Source of the DNA: Roseiarcus sp036489975
GTDB taxonomy: Bacteria; Pseudomonadota; Alphaproteobacteria; Rhizobiales; Beijerinckiaceae
Length of the DNA: 64,000 bases
Direction of reading: 5' to 3'
NCBI GenBank assembly: GCA_036489975.1
Contig: DASXES010000049.1
Coordinates: 62,001 to 126,000, forward strand
A model generated the notes under the pieces. The model saw only the letters and a list, made by a program, of their open reading frames with translations, ran no database searches and was not told the DNA's origin. Both the position numbers and the translations under genes were made by a program. This document shows, piece after piece, positions 18,430-26,080 of the stretch (position 1 is its first letter; every line of letters begins with the position of its first letter).

Positions 18430-18461
18430 CTAACCGTCTGGTCAGATGTTTGCCTTGCCAG
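18430..18461. promoter_or_regulatory. Second copy of the TetR-locus operator element (site B)
   Basis: CTAACCG-N3-GGTCAG-N8-CTTGCCAG at 18430-18461, identical in sequence and spacing to 10332-10363. It lies 55 bp before the enoyl-CoA hydratase start and is followed by an AT-rich GATAATGATAAC stretch that may contain the -10. This makes the hydratase-carboxylase operon a likely target of the TetR protein encoded 8 kb away. Confidence 0.65.
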
Positions 18462-18516
18462 TCAGTCAGATAATGATAACCTAGACGATATGAGTTATGG
18501 GCAAGGGTGTCGTTCG

Positions 18517-19374
18517 ATGACGACAGAGCTGACGAAGTCGGGATGGACAGGAGACGCGGTCGCGTTGTCCTGGCCCGAGCGCGACATCGCCCTCGCCACA
18601 ATGACGAGGGAAGGAGAACGCAACTCTCTCTCTCTCGAACTCATCGCGGAACTGAGCCGGGCTCTGGGAGAGGCTGTCGAGCACAGCGCACGGGCGTTGA
18701 TCCTGACCGGCGTCGGACGGGCGTTCTGCGCCGGCGCTCATCTCGCATATTTCACTAAGCCCGACGAGAGAATCGGCGAGGGCGCCTTTAACATCCGTGA
18801 CCGCTACCTCAAGCGGATCGCCGACCTCTTCGACCGCGTTGAAGGCGCGCCGATCCCTGTAATTGCGGCGATCAACGGATATGCCCTCGGAGGCGGCTGC
18901 GAGCTGTCGCTCGCCTGCGATTTTCGTCTGATGGCGACGGGCGCGAAGATCGGCCTCCCGGAGGTCCGGATCGGCGCGCTCGCCGGCGCCGGAGGCGTGC
19001 AGAAGCTGCACCGGTTCGTCGGCCGCGGCAAGGCGATGGAATGGATACTCCTCGGTTCGCACGTCGGGCATGACGAGGCGGTTGCGCATGGGCTCGCCGG
19101 CTCCCTGCATGCGCCCGATGAACTCCTTCCAGCGGCCCTTGAGCTTGCGCGGCGCTTCCGATCGCTCGGACCCCGCGCCGTCGCGCAGTCAAAGGCGGCG
19201 CTCCTTGCTTGCGGCGATATCGACTCGCGCACCGCGCGCGGCCTTGGCCTCGAGGCGCTCGCGTTGCTGATCGGCGGAGCGGAATGGCGGGAGGGCATGT
19301 CGGCCTTCATGGAGAAGCGCTCGCCAAGCTTTGCGACGCTCGCCCCAAAAACCGTGTCGAAGCGGCAGGCTTGA
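18517..19374 (+). CDS. Enoyl-CoA hydratase/isomerase
   Basis: A 285-residue crotonase-fold protein. The oxyanion-hole segments GVGRAFCAGAHLAYF and AAINGYALGGGCELSLACDF are clear, and LPEVRIGALAGAGGVQKLHR holds the usual catalytic-Glu region (PEVRIG). Starts at 18517 (AAGGG nine bases upstream); an in-frame ATG lies at 18490. In leucine or isoprenoid routes such an enzyme hydrates 3-methylglutaconyl-type CoA made by the biotin carboxylase encoded directly downstream (stop and start overlap, TGATG). That role is inferred from context. Confidence 0.9.
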   Translation: MTTELTKSGWTGDAVALSWPERDIALATMTREGERNSLSLELIAELSRALGEAVEHSARALILTGVGRAFCAGAHLAYFTKPDERIGEGAFNIRDRYLKRIADLFDRVEGAPIPVIAAINGYALGGGCELSLACDFRLMATGAKIGLPEVRIGALAGAGGVQKLHRFVGRGKAMEWILLGSHVGHDEAVAHGLAGSLHAPDELLPAALELARRFRSLGPRAVAQSKAALLACGDIDSRTARGLGLEALALLIGGAEWREGMSAFMEKRSPSFATLAPKTVSKRQA

Positions 19375-20981
19375 TGACGATGGCAATCTTGCCCAACAAT
19401 ATCGACCCCTCCTCCGAAACCTTCCGCGCGAATGCGGTCGTCTACGAAGGGTTGCTCAAGACATTGCGCGAGCGGCAGGGCTGGTCGCTCGCCGGCGGGG
19501 GCGAACGCATGCTCAAGCGTCATCGCGATCGCCACAAAATTCCCGTGCGCGATCGCATTGACCTGCTGCTCGATCCGCTGAGCCCATTTCTCGAGCTTTC
19601 CCCGCTCGCCGCTTGGGGGCTATACGGCAATGCGGTGCCCGGCGCAGGAATTGTCACCGGCATCGGAACCATCCGCGGCGTGATCTGCATGATCATCGCC
19701 AACGATGCGACGACCAAGGGCGGATCGTTCTTCAAGGAGACGATCCGAAAGCACATCCGCGCACAAGATATCGCTTTCGAAAACAAGCTGCCGGTCGTGT
19801 ACCTTGTGGACTGCGGCGGCGCGAATCTCGAGCAGGGCGACGAAGTGTTTCCCGATCAGGATCACTTTGGCGGCGCGTTTTATCGCCAGTGTCGCATGTC
19901 GGCCGCTGGTATCCCGCAGATCGCGGCTGTGTTCGGCGAATGCACCGCCGGCGGCGCCTACATTCCAGCTCTATCGGACGAAGTCGTTATGACCGCGGGC
20001 AATAGCAGCGTCCACCTCGGCGGACCGCAGATTGTCAAAGCCGCGATCAAGGAGATCGTCGATCGCGAAACCCTCGGCGGCGCCGAAATGCACAGCAGAG
20101 TGTCGGGCGTGTCCGATCATTTTGCGCGCGACGAAATGGAGGCGATCGCCCGCACTCGCGACATCGTCGGAGCGCTGAACCGGGTGCAAGATGTCCACGG
20201 CGACATCCGGCCCGCCCGGGCGCCGCTCTACGATCCAGGCGAAATTCCCGGCATCGTCGGCGACGATCTCACGCGACCGTTCGACCAGCGCGAAGTCATC
20301 GCGCGGCTCGTCGACGCAAGCGAATTTCACGAGTTCAAGCCCCTTTACGGTCCGACGCTGGTGTGCGGCTTCGCACATCTGCAGGGACTTCCGGTCGGCA
20401 TCCTGGCGAACAACGGCGTGCTGTTCTCGGAGTCCTCGCTCAAGGGTGCGCACTTCATTGAACTCTGCGACCAGCGCAACGTGCCGATCCTGTTCCTGCA
20501 AAACATCACTGGTTTCATGGTGGGGTCAGACGCTGAACGGAACGGCATCGCGAAGAACTCCGCGAAGCTCGTCTATGCGGTATCGAATGCGCGCGTGCCG
20601 CGGTACACGCTCGTCACTGGAGGCTCCTATGGCGCCGGCAACTACGGCATGAGCGGTCGCGGCTTCCGTCCGCGCTTTATGTTCATGTGGCCAAACGCCA
20701 GGCTCGGAACAATGAGCCCCGATGTCGGCAGCTCCGTGTTGATGGATCTGCGCCGCTCCTCGATCTCGCGCCACCCCGCGACAGACGAAGAGCTTGCAGC
20801 CTACGAAATGAAGCTACGCGACATGTTCGACATGCAATCCAACCCTTACTACTGCACGGCGCGGCTCTGGGATGACGGACTGATCGAGCCGGCCGACACC
20901 CGCGACGTCCTGGGGCTTTGTCTGACGATCGGCGCGATGGAGCCGCCAGTGACCGGCCCCCGCCCGGTCTATCGGATGTAG
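19374..20981 (+). CDS. Acyl-CoA carboxylase carboxyltransferase (beta) subunit, methylcrotonyl-CoA carboxylase-like
   Basis: A 535-residue carboxyltransferase with two crotonase-like halves. ELSPLAAWGLYGNAVPGAGI, ANDATTKGGSFFKETIRKH, YLVDCGGANLEQGDEVFPDQ and GECTAGGAYIPALSDE closely track the 3-methylcrotonyl-CoA carboxylase beta subunit rather than propionyl-CoA carboxylase; geranyl-CoA carboxylases belong to the same branch, so the acyl chain is open. It transfers CO2 from carboxybiotin onto an unsaturated acyl-CoA. ATG 19374 overlaps the preceding stop; the alpha subunit follows after 11 bases. Confidence 0.93.
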   Translation: MTMAILPNNIDPSSETFRANAVVYEGLLKTLRERQGWSLAGGGERMLKRHRDRHKIPVRDRIDLLLDPLSPFLELSPLAAWGLYGNAVPGAGIVTGIGTIRGVICMIIANDATTKGGSFFKETIRKHIRAQDIAFENKLPVVYLVDCGGANLEQGDEVFPDQDHFGGAFYRQCRMSAAGIPQIAAVFGECTAGGAYIPALSDEVVMTAGNSSVHLGGPQIVKAAIKEIVDRETLGGAEMHSRVSGVSDHFARDEMEAIARTRDIVGALNRVQDVHGDIRPARAPLYDPGEIPGIVGDDLTRPFDQREVIARLVDASEFHEFKPLYGPTLVCGFAHLQGLPVGILANNGVLFSESSLKGAHFIELCDQRNVPILFLQNITGFMVGSDAERNGIAKNSAKLVYAVSNARVPRYTLVTGGSYGAGNYGMSGRGFRPRFMFMWPNARLGTMSPDVGSSVLMDLRRSSISRHPATDEELAAYEMKLRDMFDMQSNPYYCTARLWDDGLIEPADTRDVLGLCLTIGAMEPPVTGPRPVYRM

Positions 20982-20992
20982 GGACGATCGTG

Positions 20993-23023
20993 GTGCGATT
21001 CGTTCACTCTCCGCGCCCGATCCGCTCGGTTTTGGTCGCCAACCGAGGCGAGATCGCCGTCCGCGTGATGCGCACATGCAAGCGTTTGGGCATCCGCACG
21101 ATCGCGGTTTATTCCGACGCCGATGCGGACGCCGTCCACGTTCGAACAGCCGACGAGGCAGTGCGCATCGGCCACCCCCCCGCCCGCGCGAGCTATCTCG
21201 ACATGGACGCCGTTATTTCGGCCGCGAAGGGCGCCGGCGCCGACGCCGTCCACCCGGGTTACGGGTTCCTCTCCGAGAACTCCGCCTTTGTGCGCAGGTG
21301 CGAGGATGCGGGGCTCATTTTTGTTGGGCCTTCGGCGCACGCTGTCGAGCTCATGGGCTCGAAGATCGAGTCGAAACGGATCGCCGCGCGCGTCGGCGTT
21401 CCGACTGTGCCCGGCTATCACGCCGAGTCGCAGGAGGACAAGACTCTTTTCGCCGAGGCAAAGCGGATCGGCTTTCCCGTGCTGATCAAGGCGTCGGCGG
21501 GCGGCGGTGGTCGCGGCATGCGTCGGGTCGATCATCCAAAGAACTTCGTGGAGGCGCTTGCGAGCGCAAAGGCGGAGGCCGAGGCCGCCTTTGGCGATGG
21601 GTCGGTGCTCTTGGAGAAATTCATCCTCAATCCGCGCCATCTCGAAGTGCAGCTCGCCGGCGATCGTTGCGGCAATCTCGTCCATCTGTTCGAGCGCGAC
21701 TGCTCGGTTCAACGCAACAACCAGAAGGTGCTCGAGGAAGCTCCGGCGCCGCGCCTGACCGATGACGTTCGCCGGAAACTCTACCACGCGGCTTGCAGTC
21801 TCGGCCGCGAAATCAGCTATGATTCCGCGGGGACCGTCGAGTTCATCATGGAGATCGGCAGCGACGAGCCCTACTTCCTCGAGATGAATACGCGTTTGCA
21901 GGTTGAGCATCCCGTAACAGAGCTCATCACTGACGTCGATCTCGTCGAATGGCAGCTGATCGCGGCGGCCGGTGAGGCCCTTCCGCTTAAGCAGGACGAG
22001 ATTCAACCGCATGGCCACGCGATCGAGGCGCGCATCACCGCAGAGCGCGCCGATCTCGGCTTTCGTCCGGTCACGGGCGAGATCACAGAGGTCTCGTTTC
22101 CGCGCGGCGTGAGGATCGATTCCGGTGTCGAGGCCGGGAGCAAGGTTAGCCTCTACTATGATTCACTGCTCCTCAAGATGATCGCGCACGGCGCCGATCG
22201 GCCGGCCGCGATTGAGCGGCTGGTGTCGGGACTGTCCGAGATGAGTCTGCTCGGCATCGCAACGACGCAAGCTTTTCTGCGCGACGCCATCCGACAGCCG
22301 ATGTTTCGAGATGGCGAGGCGACGACCCGCTTCATCGAGGCTGCGTTTCCCGAGGGCTGGCGACCGGAGGAGACCGAGCTTATGGCTTTGCGGGCCGCCG
22401 CCTGCGTCGCCTGGGCTGCGCCGAGCGCCGGCGAGGTAAACCCCGCCTGGGTCAATCCCTGGCTTCAGCGCAACGCAGTCCGGGTGACATCGGCGGCGCG
22501 CTCCGCGCAGATCTCGCTTCACCTCAAGGATGACTACGGCGAGATGGAAGCCGAGGTTCGCGTCAGACGCGATGCTGTCGAGGTCGAGGCTGGCGGTCGG
22601 CGAATGATCTTTGCCCCGCCGACCGCTGACGGAGCGCTAGCGCTCATGACGCCGGACGACGGCCGCAAGTTCCTCGTTCGCAGGAACGCGGGCGCCGTGC
22701 AGATCGCGCGCGACGGGTTGGCGCTTTCCGTCGTCGTGCAGCCGACAATCGACCTGTCGCTGTCGCATGGGCGCGTCGAGCACACGAGCAACCAGATCCT
22801 CGCGCCGCTGCACGGCGTCATATCGAAGCTTTACGTCGCGATTGGCGAAACGGTCGCGAAGGGCGCGCCCGTGTTGCAGATGGAGGCCATGAAGCTGATC
22901 CACACCTTGAGCGCGCCGGTCGACGGCCAGGTTGCGTCGCTGCGCTGCGCCGCGGGAGACACAGTGCCGGCGGACGCTGTGCTTGTCGAGATCCTTCCGA
23001 GCGCAGCGGACGAGCAACTCTGA
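20993..23023 (+). CDS. Acyl-CoA carboxylase biotin carboxylase/BCCP (alpha) subunit
   Basis: A 676-residue alpha subunit. The biotin carboxylase half opens with SVLVANRGEIAVRVMRTCKR and contains KASAGGGGRGMR (ATP loop) and FLEMNTRLQVEHPVTE; the C terminus is a biotinyl domain with Lys634 in the EAMKL site. No ATG is available at the N terminus: GTG 20993 is used, eight bases after AGGGA (20980-20984); GTG 20990 is equally possible. Any downstream ATG would delete the ATP-grasp N terminus. It partners the beta subunit to carboxylate an unsaturated acyl-CoA. A biotin ligase must come from elsewhere. Confidence 0.94.
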   Translation: MRFVHSPRPIRSVLVANRGEIAVRVMRTCKRLGIRTIAVYSDADADAVHVRTADEAVRIGHPPARASYLDMDAVISAAKGAGADAVHPGYGFLSENSAFVRRCEDAGLIFVGPSAHAVELMGSKIESKRIAARVGVPTVPGYHAESQEDKTLFAEAKRIGFPVLIKASAGGGGRGMRRVDHPKNFVEALASAKAEAEAAFGDGSVLLEKFILNPRHLEVQLAGDRCGNLVHLFERDCSVQRNNQKVLEEAPAPRLTDDVRRKLYHAACSLGREISYDSAGTVEFIMEIGSDEPYFLEMNTRLQVEHPVTELITDVDLVEWQLIAAAGEALPLKQDEIQPHGHAIEARITAERADLGFRPVTGEITEVSFPRGVRIDSGVEAGSKVSLYYDSLLLKMIAHGADRPAAIERLVSGLSEMSLLGIATTQAFLRDAIRQPMFRDGEATTRFIEAAFPEGWRPEETELMALRAAACVAWAAPSAGEVNPAWVNPWLQRNAVRVTSAARSAQISLHLKDDYGEMEAEVRVRRDAVEVEAGGRRMIFAPPTADGALALMTPDDGRKFLVRRNAGAVQIARDGLALSVVVQPTIDLSLSHGRVEHTSNQILAPLHGVISKLYVAIGETVAKGAPVLQMEAMKLIHTLSAPVDGQVASLRCAAGDTVPADAVLVEILPSAADEQL

Positions 23024-23484
23024 TGGCGGGACTTTACTTCGAAGAATTCACCGACGGGATGATATTCAATCACGAGTGGTCGCGAACGATCACCGAAACG
23101 GACAACGTCTGGTTCTCTTTGCTCACGATGAACGTGCAGCCGCTTCATATCGATGCGCACTACGCGGCGAAGTCCGAGTGGGGCAAACCGCTTGTCAACA
23201 GCCTGTTCACGCTCGGCCTGATGATCGGCATGTCGGTGAATGACACGACATTCGGCACGACGCTCGCCAATCTCGGCATGACGGACGTGCGCTTCCCGAA
23301 GCCGCTATTTCAGGGCGATTCGGTCAAGGTCCGCACGACGGTCCGGTCCAAGCGGCTGAGCAAGTCGCGGCCAAACGAAGGGATCGTGAACTTCTTCCAC
23401 GAGATGATGAACCAGGATGGCGAGGTGGTCGCAACCTGCGAACGGGCGGCGCTGATGAGAAAGCGCCCGACAAGCGCCTCGTAG
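23023..23484 (+). CDS. MaoC-family hydratase/dehydratase linked to CitE lyase
   Basis: A 153-residue hot-dog-fold protein (GLYFEEFTDGMIFNHEWSRT, TETDNVWFSLLTMNVQPLHID, WGKPLVNSLFTLGLMIGMSV). It resembles the MaoC-like proteins that stand next to CitE-type lyases, such as mycobacterial Rv2499c, and mesaconyl-CoA hydratase-like enzymes. The canonical D-x4-H is modified here to N-x-x-P-L-H-I-D. It overlaps the alpha-subunit stop by one base (TGATG) and the lyase start follows in the same way, so both act in the same pathway, probably (R)-specific hydration of the carboxylated enoyl-CoA. Confidence 0.87.
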   Translation: MAGLYFEEFTDGMIFNHEWSRTITETDNVWFSLLTMNVQPLHIDAHYAAKSEWGKPLVNSLFTLGLMIGMSVNDTTFGTTLANLGMTDVRFPKPLFQGDSVKVRTTVRSKRLSKSRPNEGIVNFFHEMMNQDGEVVATCERAALMRKRPTSAS

Positions 23485-24338
23485 TGCGCTCCCTCCTGTT
23501 CGTCCCCGGCGACTCCCCGCGGAAGGTCGCCAAAGCCGCCGCGAGCAGCGCGGACGTCGTCATTTTCGATCTCGAGGACGCTGTACGCCCGGACGCGAAG
23601 TCCGAGGCGCGATCGATCGTCCGGGCTGCGCTCGAAGCGCCGCGCGGCGGACCCTTACGTTACGTGCGGGTTAATAGCTTAGGCGCGCCCGGGTGCGACG
23701 AGGATCTCGAAGCGGTGCTGCCGCTGCAACCTGACGGCGTCATGCTGCCCAAGCTGGAGGGGCCGCACGACCTCGTGACCGTCTCGGACAAAATCGAGCG
23801 GTTGGAGCCGGCGGACCGCGCCGGGCGCACGAAAATCATCGCGGTATGCACCGAGACGCCCGCCGCGACGCTATCGCTTGCAAGCCGCTCATGGGCCCAC
23901 CCGCGGCTTGCCGGCCTTCTGTGGGGCGGCGAGGATCTGTCCGTCGCGTTAGGATCGGCGACGAACCGGGACGATGCGGGACTGTACACCGCGCCATTCG
24001 CGCTGGCGCGAAGCCTCTGTCTCCTGGCCGCTCGCGCGGCGGGCGCTACGCCAATCGATGCTGTCTTTACGAATTTCCGCAACGACGCGGGTTTGCGGAA
24101 CGAAGCCGAAGCGGCCCGACGCGACGGCTTTTCCGCCAAGGCGGCGATACATCCGGCGCAAATCGAGACGATCAACGCGTGCTTCTCGCCGACCGACGCA
24201 GAGCGCGCTTGGGCGCAGCGCGTCATTGAGGCGTTCGAGAGGGACTCGTCGGGCGCTTTGCAACTTGACGGCGGAATGCTGGATGCTCCGCATCTCGAGC
24301 GGGCGCGGCGTATCATGGCGACCGCTCAACGAAAATGA
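23484..24338 (+). CDS. CitE-family (HpcH/HpaI) CoA-ester lyase
   Basis: A 284-residue TIM-barrel C-C lyase of the CitE/beta-hydroxyacyl-CoA lyase family. Metal and substrate residues lie in VIFDLEDAV, RYVRVNSLGAPG, GVMLPKLEGPHDL, CTETPAATLSL and LLWGGEDLSVALG; KAAIHPAQIETIN is the usual C-terminal motif. GTG 23484 overlaps the preceding stop (TAGTG). Family members cleave malyl-, citramalyl- or (R)-3-hydroxy-3-methylglutaryl-CoA; next to an MCC-like carboxylase the last is the most attractive guess. No canonical HMG-CoA lyase is present in the locus. Confidence 0.9.
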   Translation: MRSLLFVPGDSPRKVAKAAASSADVVIFDLEDAVRPDAKSEARSIVRAALEAPRGGPLRYVRVNSLGAPGCDEDLEAVLPLQPDGVMLPKLEGPHDLVTVSDKIERLEPADRAGRTKIIAVCTETPAATLSLASRSWAHPRLAGLLWGGEDLSVALGSATNRDDAGLYTAPFALARSLCLLAARAAGATPIDAVFTNFRNDAGLRNEAEAARRDGFSAKAAIHPAQIETINACFSPTDAERAWAQRVIEAFERDSSGALQLDGGMLDAPHLERARRIMATAQRK

Positions 24339-24863
24339 TCGATCGACTAAAGACGCGCCCGGGCTGCCGCCGCGGCCCGCGTCTTCGATGTGGCCTTCCC
24401 GCAAGCACCGGTTGCGTCAACGTCTCCACTGACCGATCGTCTGCGGACCGCGGCCCGAGTTGGAAGGAACTCCTTGTCGATCTGAAAGCGCGGGGCCTTT
24501 CGATCGCGCCTAGCATCGCGGTGGGCGGCGGAACGGTCGGACGACAATTTATTGCAGAAAATCAGAAGCGGCGTTAAGCTCGCCCGATGATCGAATCCGC
24601 CCCTCGGCAACCGCAAAGCGCTCGACTCCGCCCCCAGGCGGCTTCATAGCCCAAAGGGCGCGATGAAAATTATCCGCCATCGAAAATCCATCATAACCCA
24701 TTGATAAATATAGATTCAGACGAGAGAATCCAAGGAAATTCAAGGAAATCAAACGCTCCTAAACCGGGGTTCGGCCAGCGAAATGGCCGGACCAAGACAA
24801 TCCAAACGGCGCAACCGGATCAACGTCGCGGGACCCGCGCCACGACGGAGCGGGGTTGCACCG
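24339..24863. other. 525-base gap holding a transposase remnant and AT-rich spacer
   Basis: Contains an 8-bp inverted repeat just after the lyase gene (AAGACGCG/CGCGTCTT, 24350-24385, no U run), an IS256-type transposase fragment (24446-24535) and an AT-rich stretch near 24660-24760 with a short tandem CAAGGAAAT repeat (24732-24750). Nothing else recognisable; open frames here look non-coding. Confidence 0.6.
24446..24535 (+). pseudogene. Fragment of an IS256-family (Mutator-type) transposase
   Basis: About 22 codons (24461-24526) read WKELLVDLKARGLSIAPSIA followed by VG, which matches the IS256-family core segment SWKELLxDLKxRGLxxAPxLAVGDGALGFW. The match stops at VGGG, where the catalytic region should continue, and nothing else of the element is seen. 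It is a short relic, not a gene; identification depends on remembered family sequence. Confidence 0.5.
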
Positions 24864-25241
24864 CTACCGCGCGCGCGTCCAGTCGAACGACTTGCAGATG
24901 AGGCCGCCGAGCACACAGCCGGCGGTGACGAGACGATCGCCGGAGAGCGTCATCTTGCCGCTGTAATGCTTGCCGTCCTCGGGATTAAACGCGGATCCGG
25001 CCCATGAGTTGGGGCCGTTCGGCTTCATGCCGAAGAACAGCTCCTGGCCGACCTTGGCCGGGCCGCCCGGGTTCTTCTTCCAGGCGAGAAAGCCGCAGAC
25101 CGCCTCCCCGCCGCAGGGCGCGAAGCGAATCTTCGCCGACCCGTCGTCGCGCATCCAGATGCCGGTCACGTCGCCAGCGGCGGCCGCCGCCGGGGCGGCT
25201 GCGGTGAGGATCGCCAAAGCGGCGAGCAGAGCGCGTGTCAT
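24864..25241 (-). CDS. Secreted DUF2147-family protein
   Basis: A 125-residue protein with a Sec signal peptide (MTRALLAALAILTAAAPAAA, cleavage near AAA-GD) and a DUF2147 domain: GDVTGIWMRDDGSAKIRFAP, AVCGFLAWKKNPGG, EDGKHYSGKMTLSGDRLVTA and a C-terminal GCVLGGLICKSFDWTR with two cysteines conserved in the family. These small periplasmic beta-barrel-like proteins are common in alpha- and gammaproteobacteria; no biochemical function is known. Confidence 0.85.
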   Translation of the reverse strand: MTRALLAALAILTAAAPAAAAAGDVTGIWMRDDGSAKIRFAPCGGEAVCGFLAWKKNPGGPAKVGQELFFGMKPNGPNSWAGSAFNPEDGKHYSGKMTLSGDRLVTAGCVLGGLICKSFDWTRAR

Positions 25242-25296
25242 GATATCCTCCAGTTCGTCCCGCCGCTTGCGGCTGGCGCATGGGCGGCGGACGGAG

Positions 25297-25932
25297 TCAA
25301 GGCGAAGCCTCGAGCGCCTCCGGCCAGAGCGGCCGATAGCCGGCTTTCAGCGCAGCGACAGTCGAGGGTGGGGTCAGGACGTCGACGAAGGCGTCGGCGT
25401 CGAGCGGCCCCGGCGCTTCATAGCCGGCGAAACTCCACGGTAAAAGCCTGCCCGAGCGCACCGCGTGAGCGCGGCGGTCGCGCGAGACCATCGCGCCGTC
25501 CGGCAGGTCGCCGAGCCGAGCCCGCCACAGGCGTTTCGCCCGATTTTCGACCCGCTCGCGGTGTAGCGCCTCGTCCATCGCCCCGACGCCGCTGGGGCTG
25601 CCCGGAAAATCGGCAATGAAGGCTTTCGCCGCTTGCCTCCGGCATTCGAAGCACGGGCGGTGCCCGGCGGCGAGCGCGGTCGGCTCGTCGAGAAAGAAGA
25701 GCTCGGTGTAGAACCTGCCCCACACGTCGCGATGACGGCCCTTGAACGCGCGGACGCAGATGAGCCAGTGCTTGTTTCTCCAGCGGCTCGCGCTCAAGGT
25801 CTGGTCGTCGCGGTGGAGGCGCCCGCCCCGATTGCCCATGAGCCCGCCGCGCTCGGCCGTCGCGGTGAGTTCGCCGAACGGGTCGATGCGATTCTGCAGC
25901 GGTCGGGAAGATCGCGGGACGTCTGGCGGCAT
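25297..25932 (-). CDS. Conserved hypothetical protein with HRPCFECRR motif
   Basis: A 211-residue protein of a family seen widely in proteobacteria: NRGGRLHRDDQTL, WGRFYTELFFLDEPTALAAG, HRPCFECRRQAAKAF and LTPPSTVAALKAGYRP are its recognisable blocks. The CxxC within HRPCFECRR looks like a possible metal or redox site. No function is known. The start at 25932 retains the block LQNRIDPFGELTATAERGG that precedes the conserved core in relatives. It stands alone between a DUF2147 gene and an L,D-transpeptidase gene. Confidence 0.75.
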   Translation of the reverse strand: MPPDVPRSSRPLQNRIDPFGELTATAERGGLMGNRGGRLHRDDQTLSASRWRNKHWLICVRAFKGRHRDVWGRFYTELFFLDEPTALAAGHRPCFECRRQAAKAFIADFPGSPSGVGAMDEALHRERVENRAKRLWRARLGDLPDGAMVSRDRRAHAVRSGRLLPWSFAGYEAPGPLDADAFVDVLTPPSTVAALKAGYRPLWPEALEASP

Positions 25933-26080
25933 AGGTTGCGTTCCACGCGCGGCGGGTCCCGCTCGCGGACCCTGACGGTTTTGGCGAAACGACGTGGCGC
26001 TCGAACTTCGGCCGAATTGCGAATATCGCCGCGTTCGTCCGCGAGACCGCTTCGACCCCGCCCGAGACGCGCTCAGCCTT

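Noticed and set aside
10405..24338. Assigning the locus to the known acyclic terpene (Atu) or leucine (Liu) pathways
   Set aside because: No AtuA, AtuD or LiuA/LiuE-type genes are present, and a dedicated ABC transporter and CitE lyase are not part of those clusters.
24335..24577. 80-codon plus-strand frame as a gene
   Set aside because: Only its central 22 codons resemble a transposase core; the rest is random, so it is listed as a relic instead.
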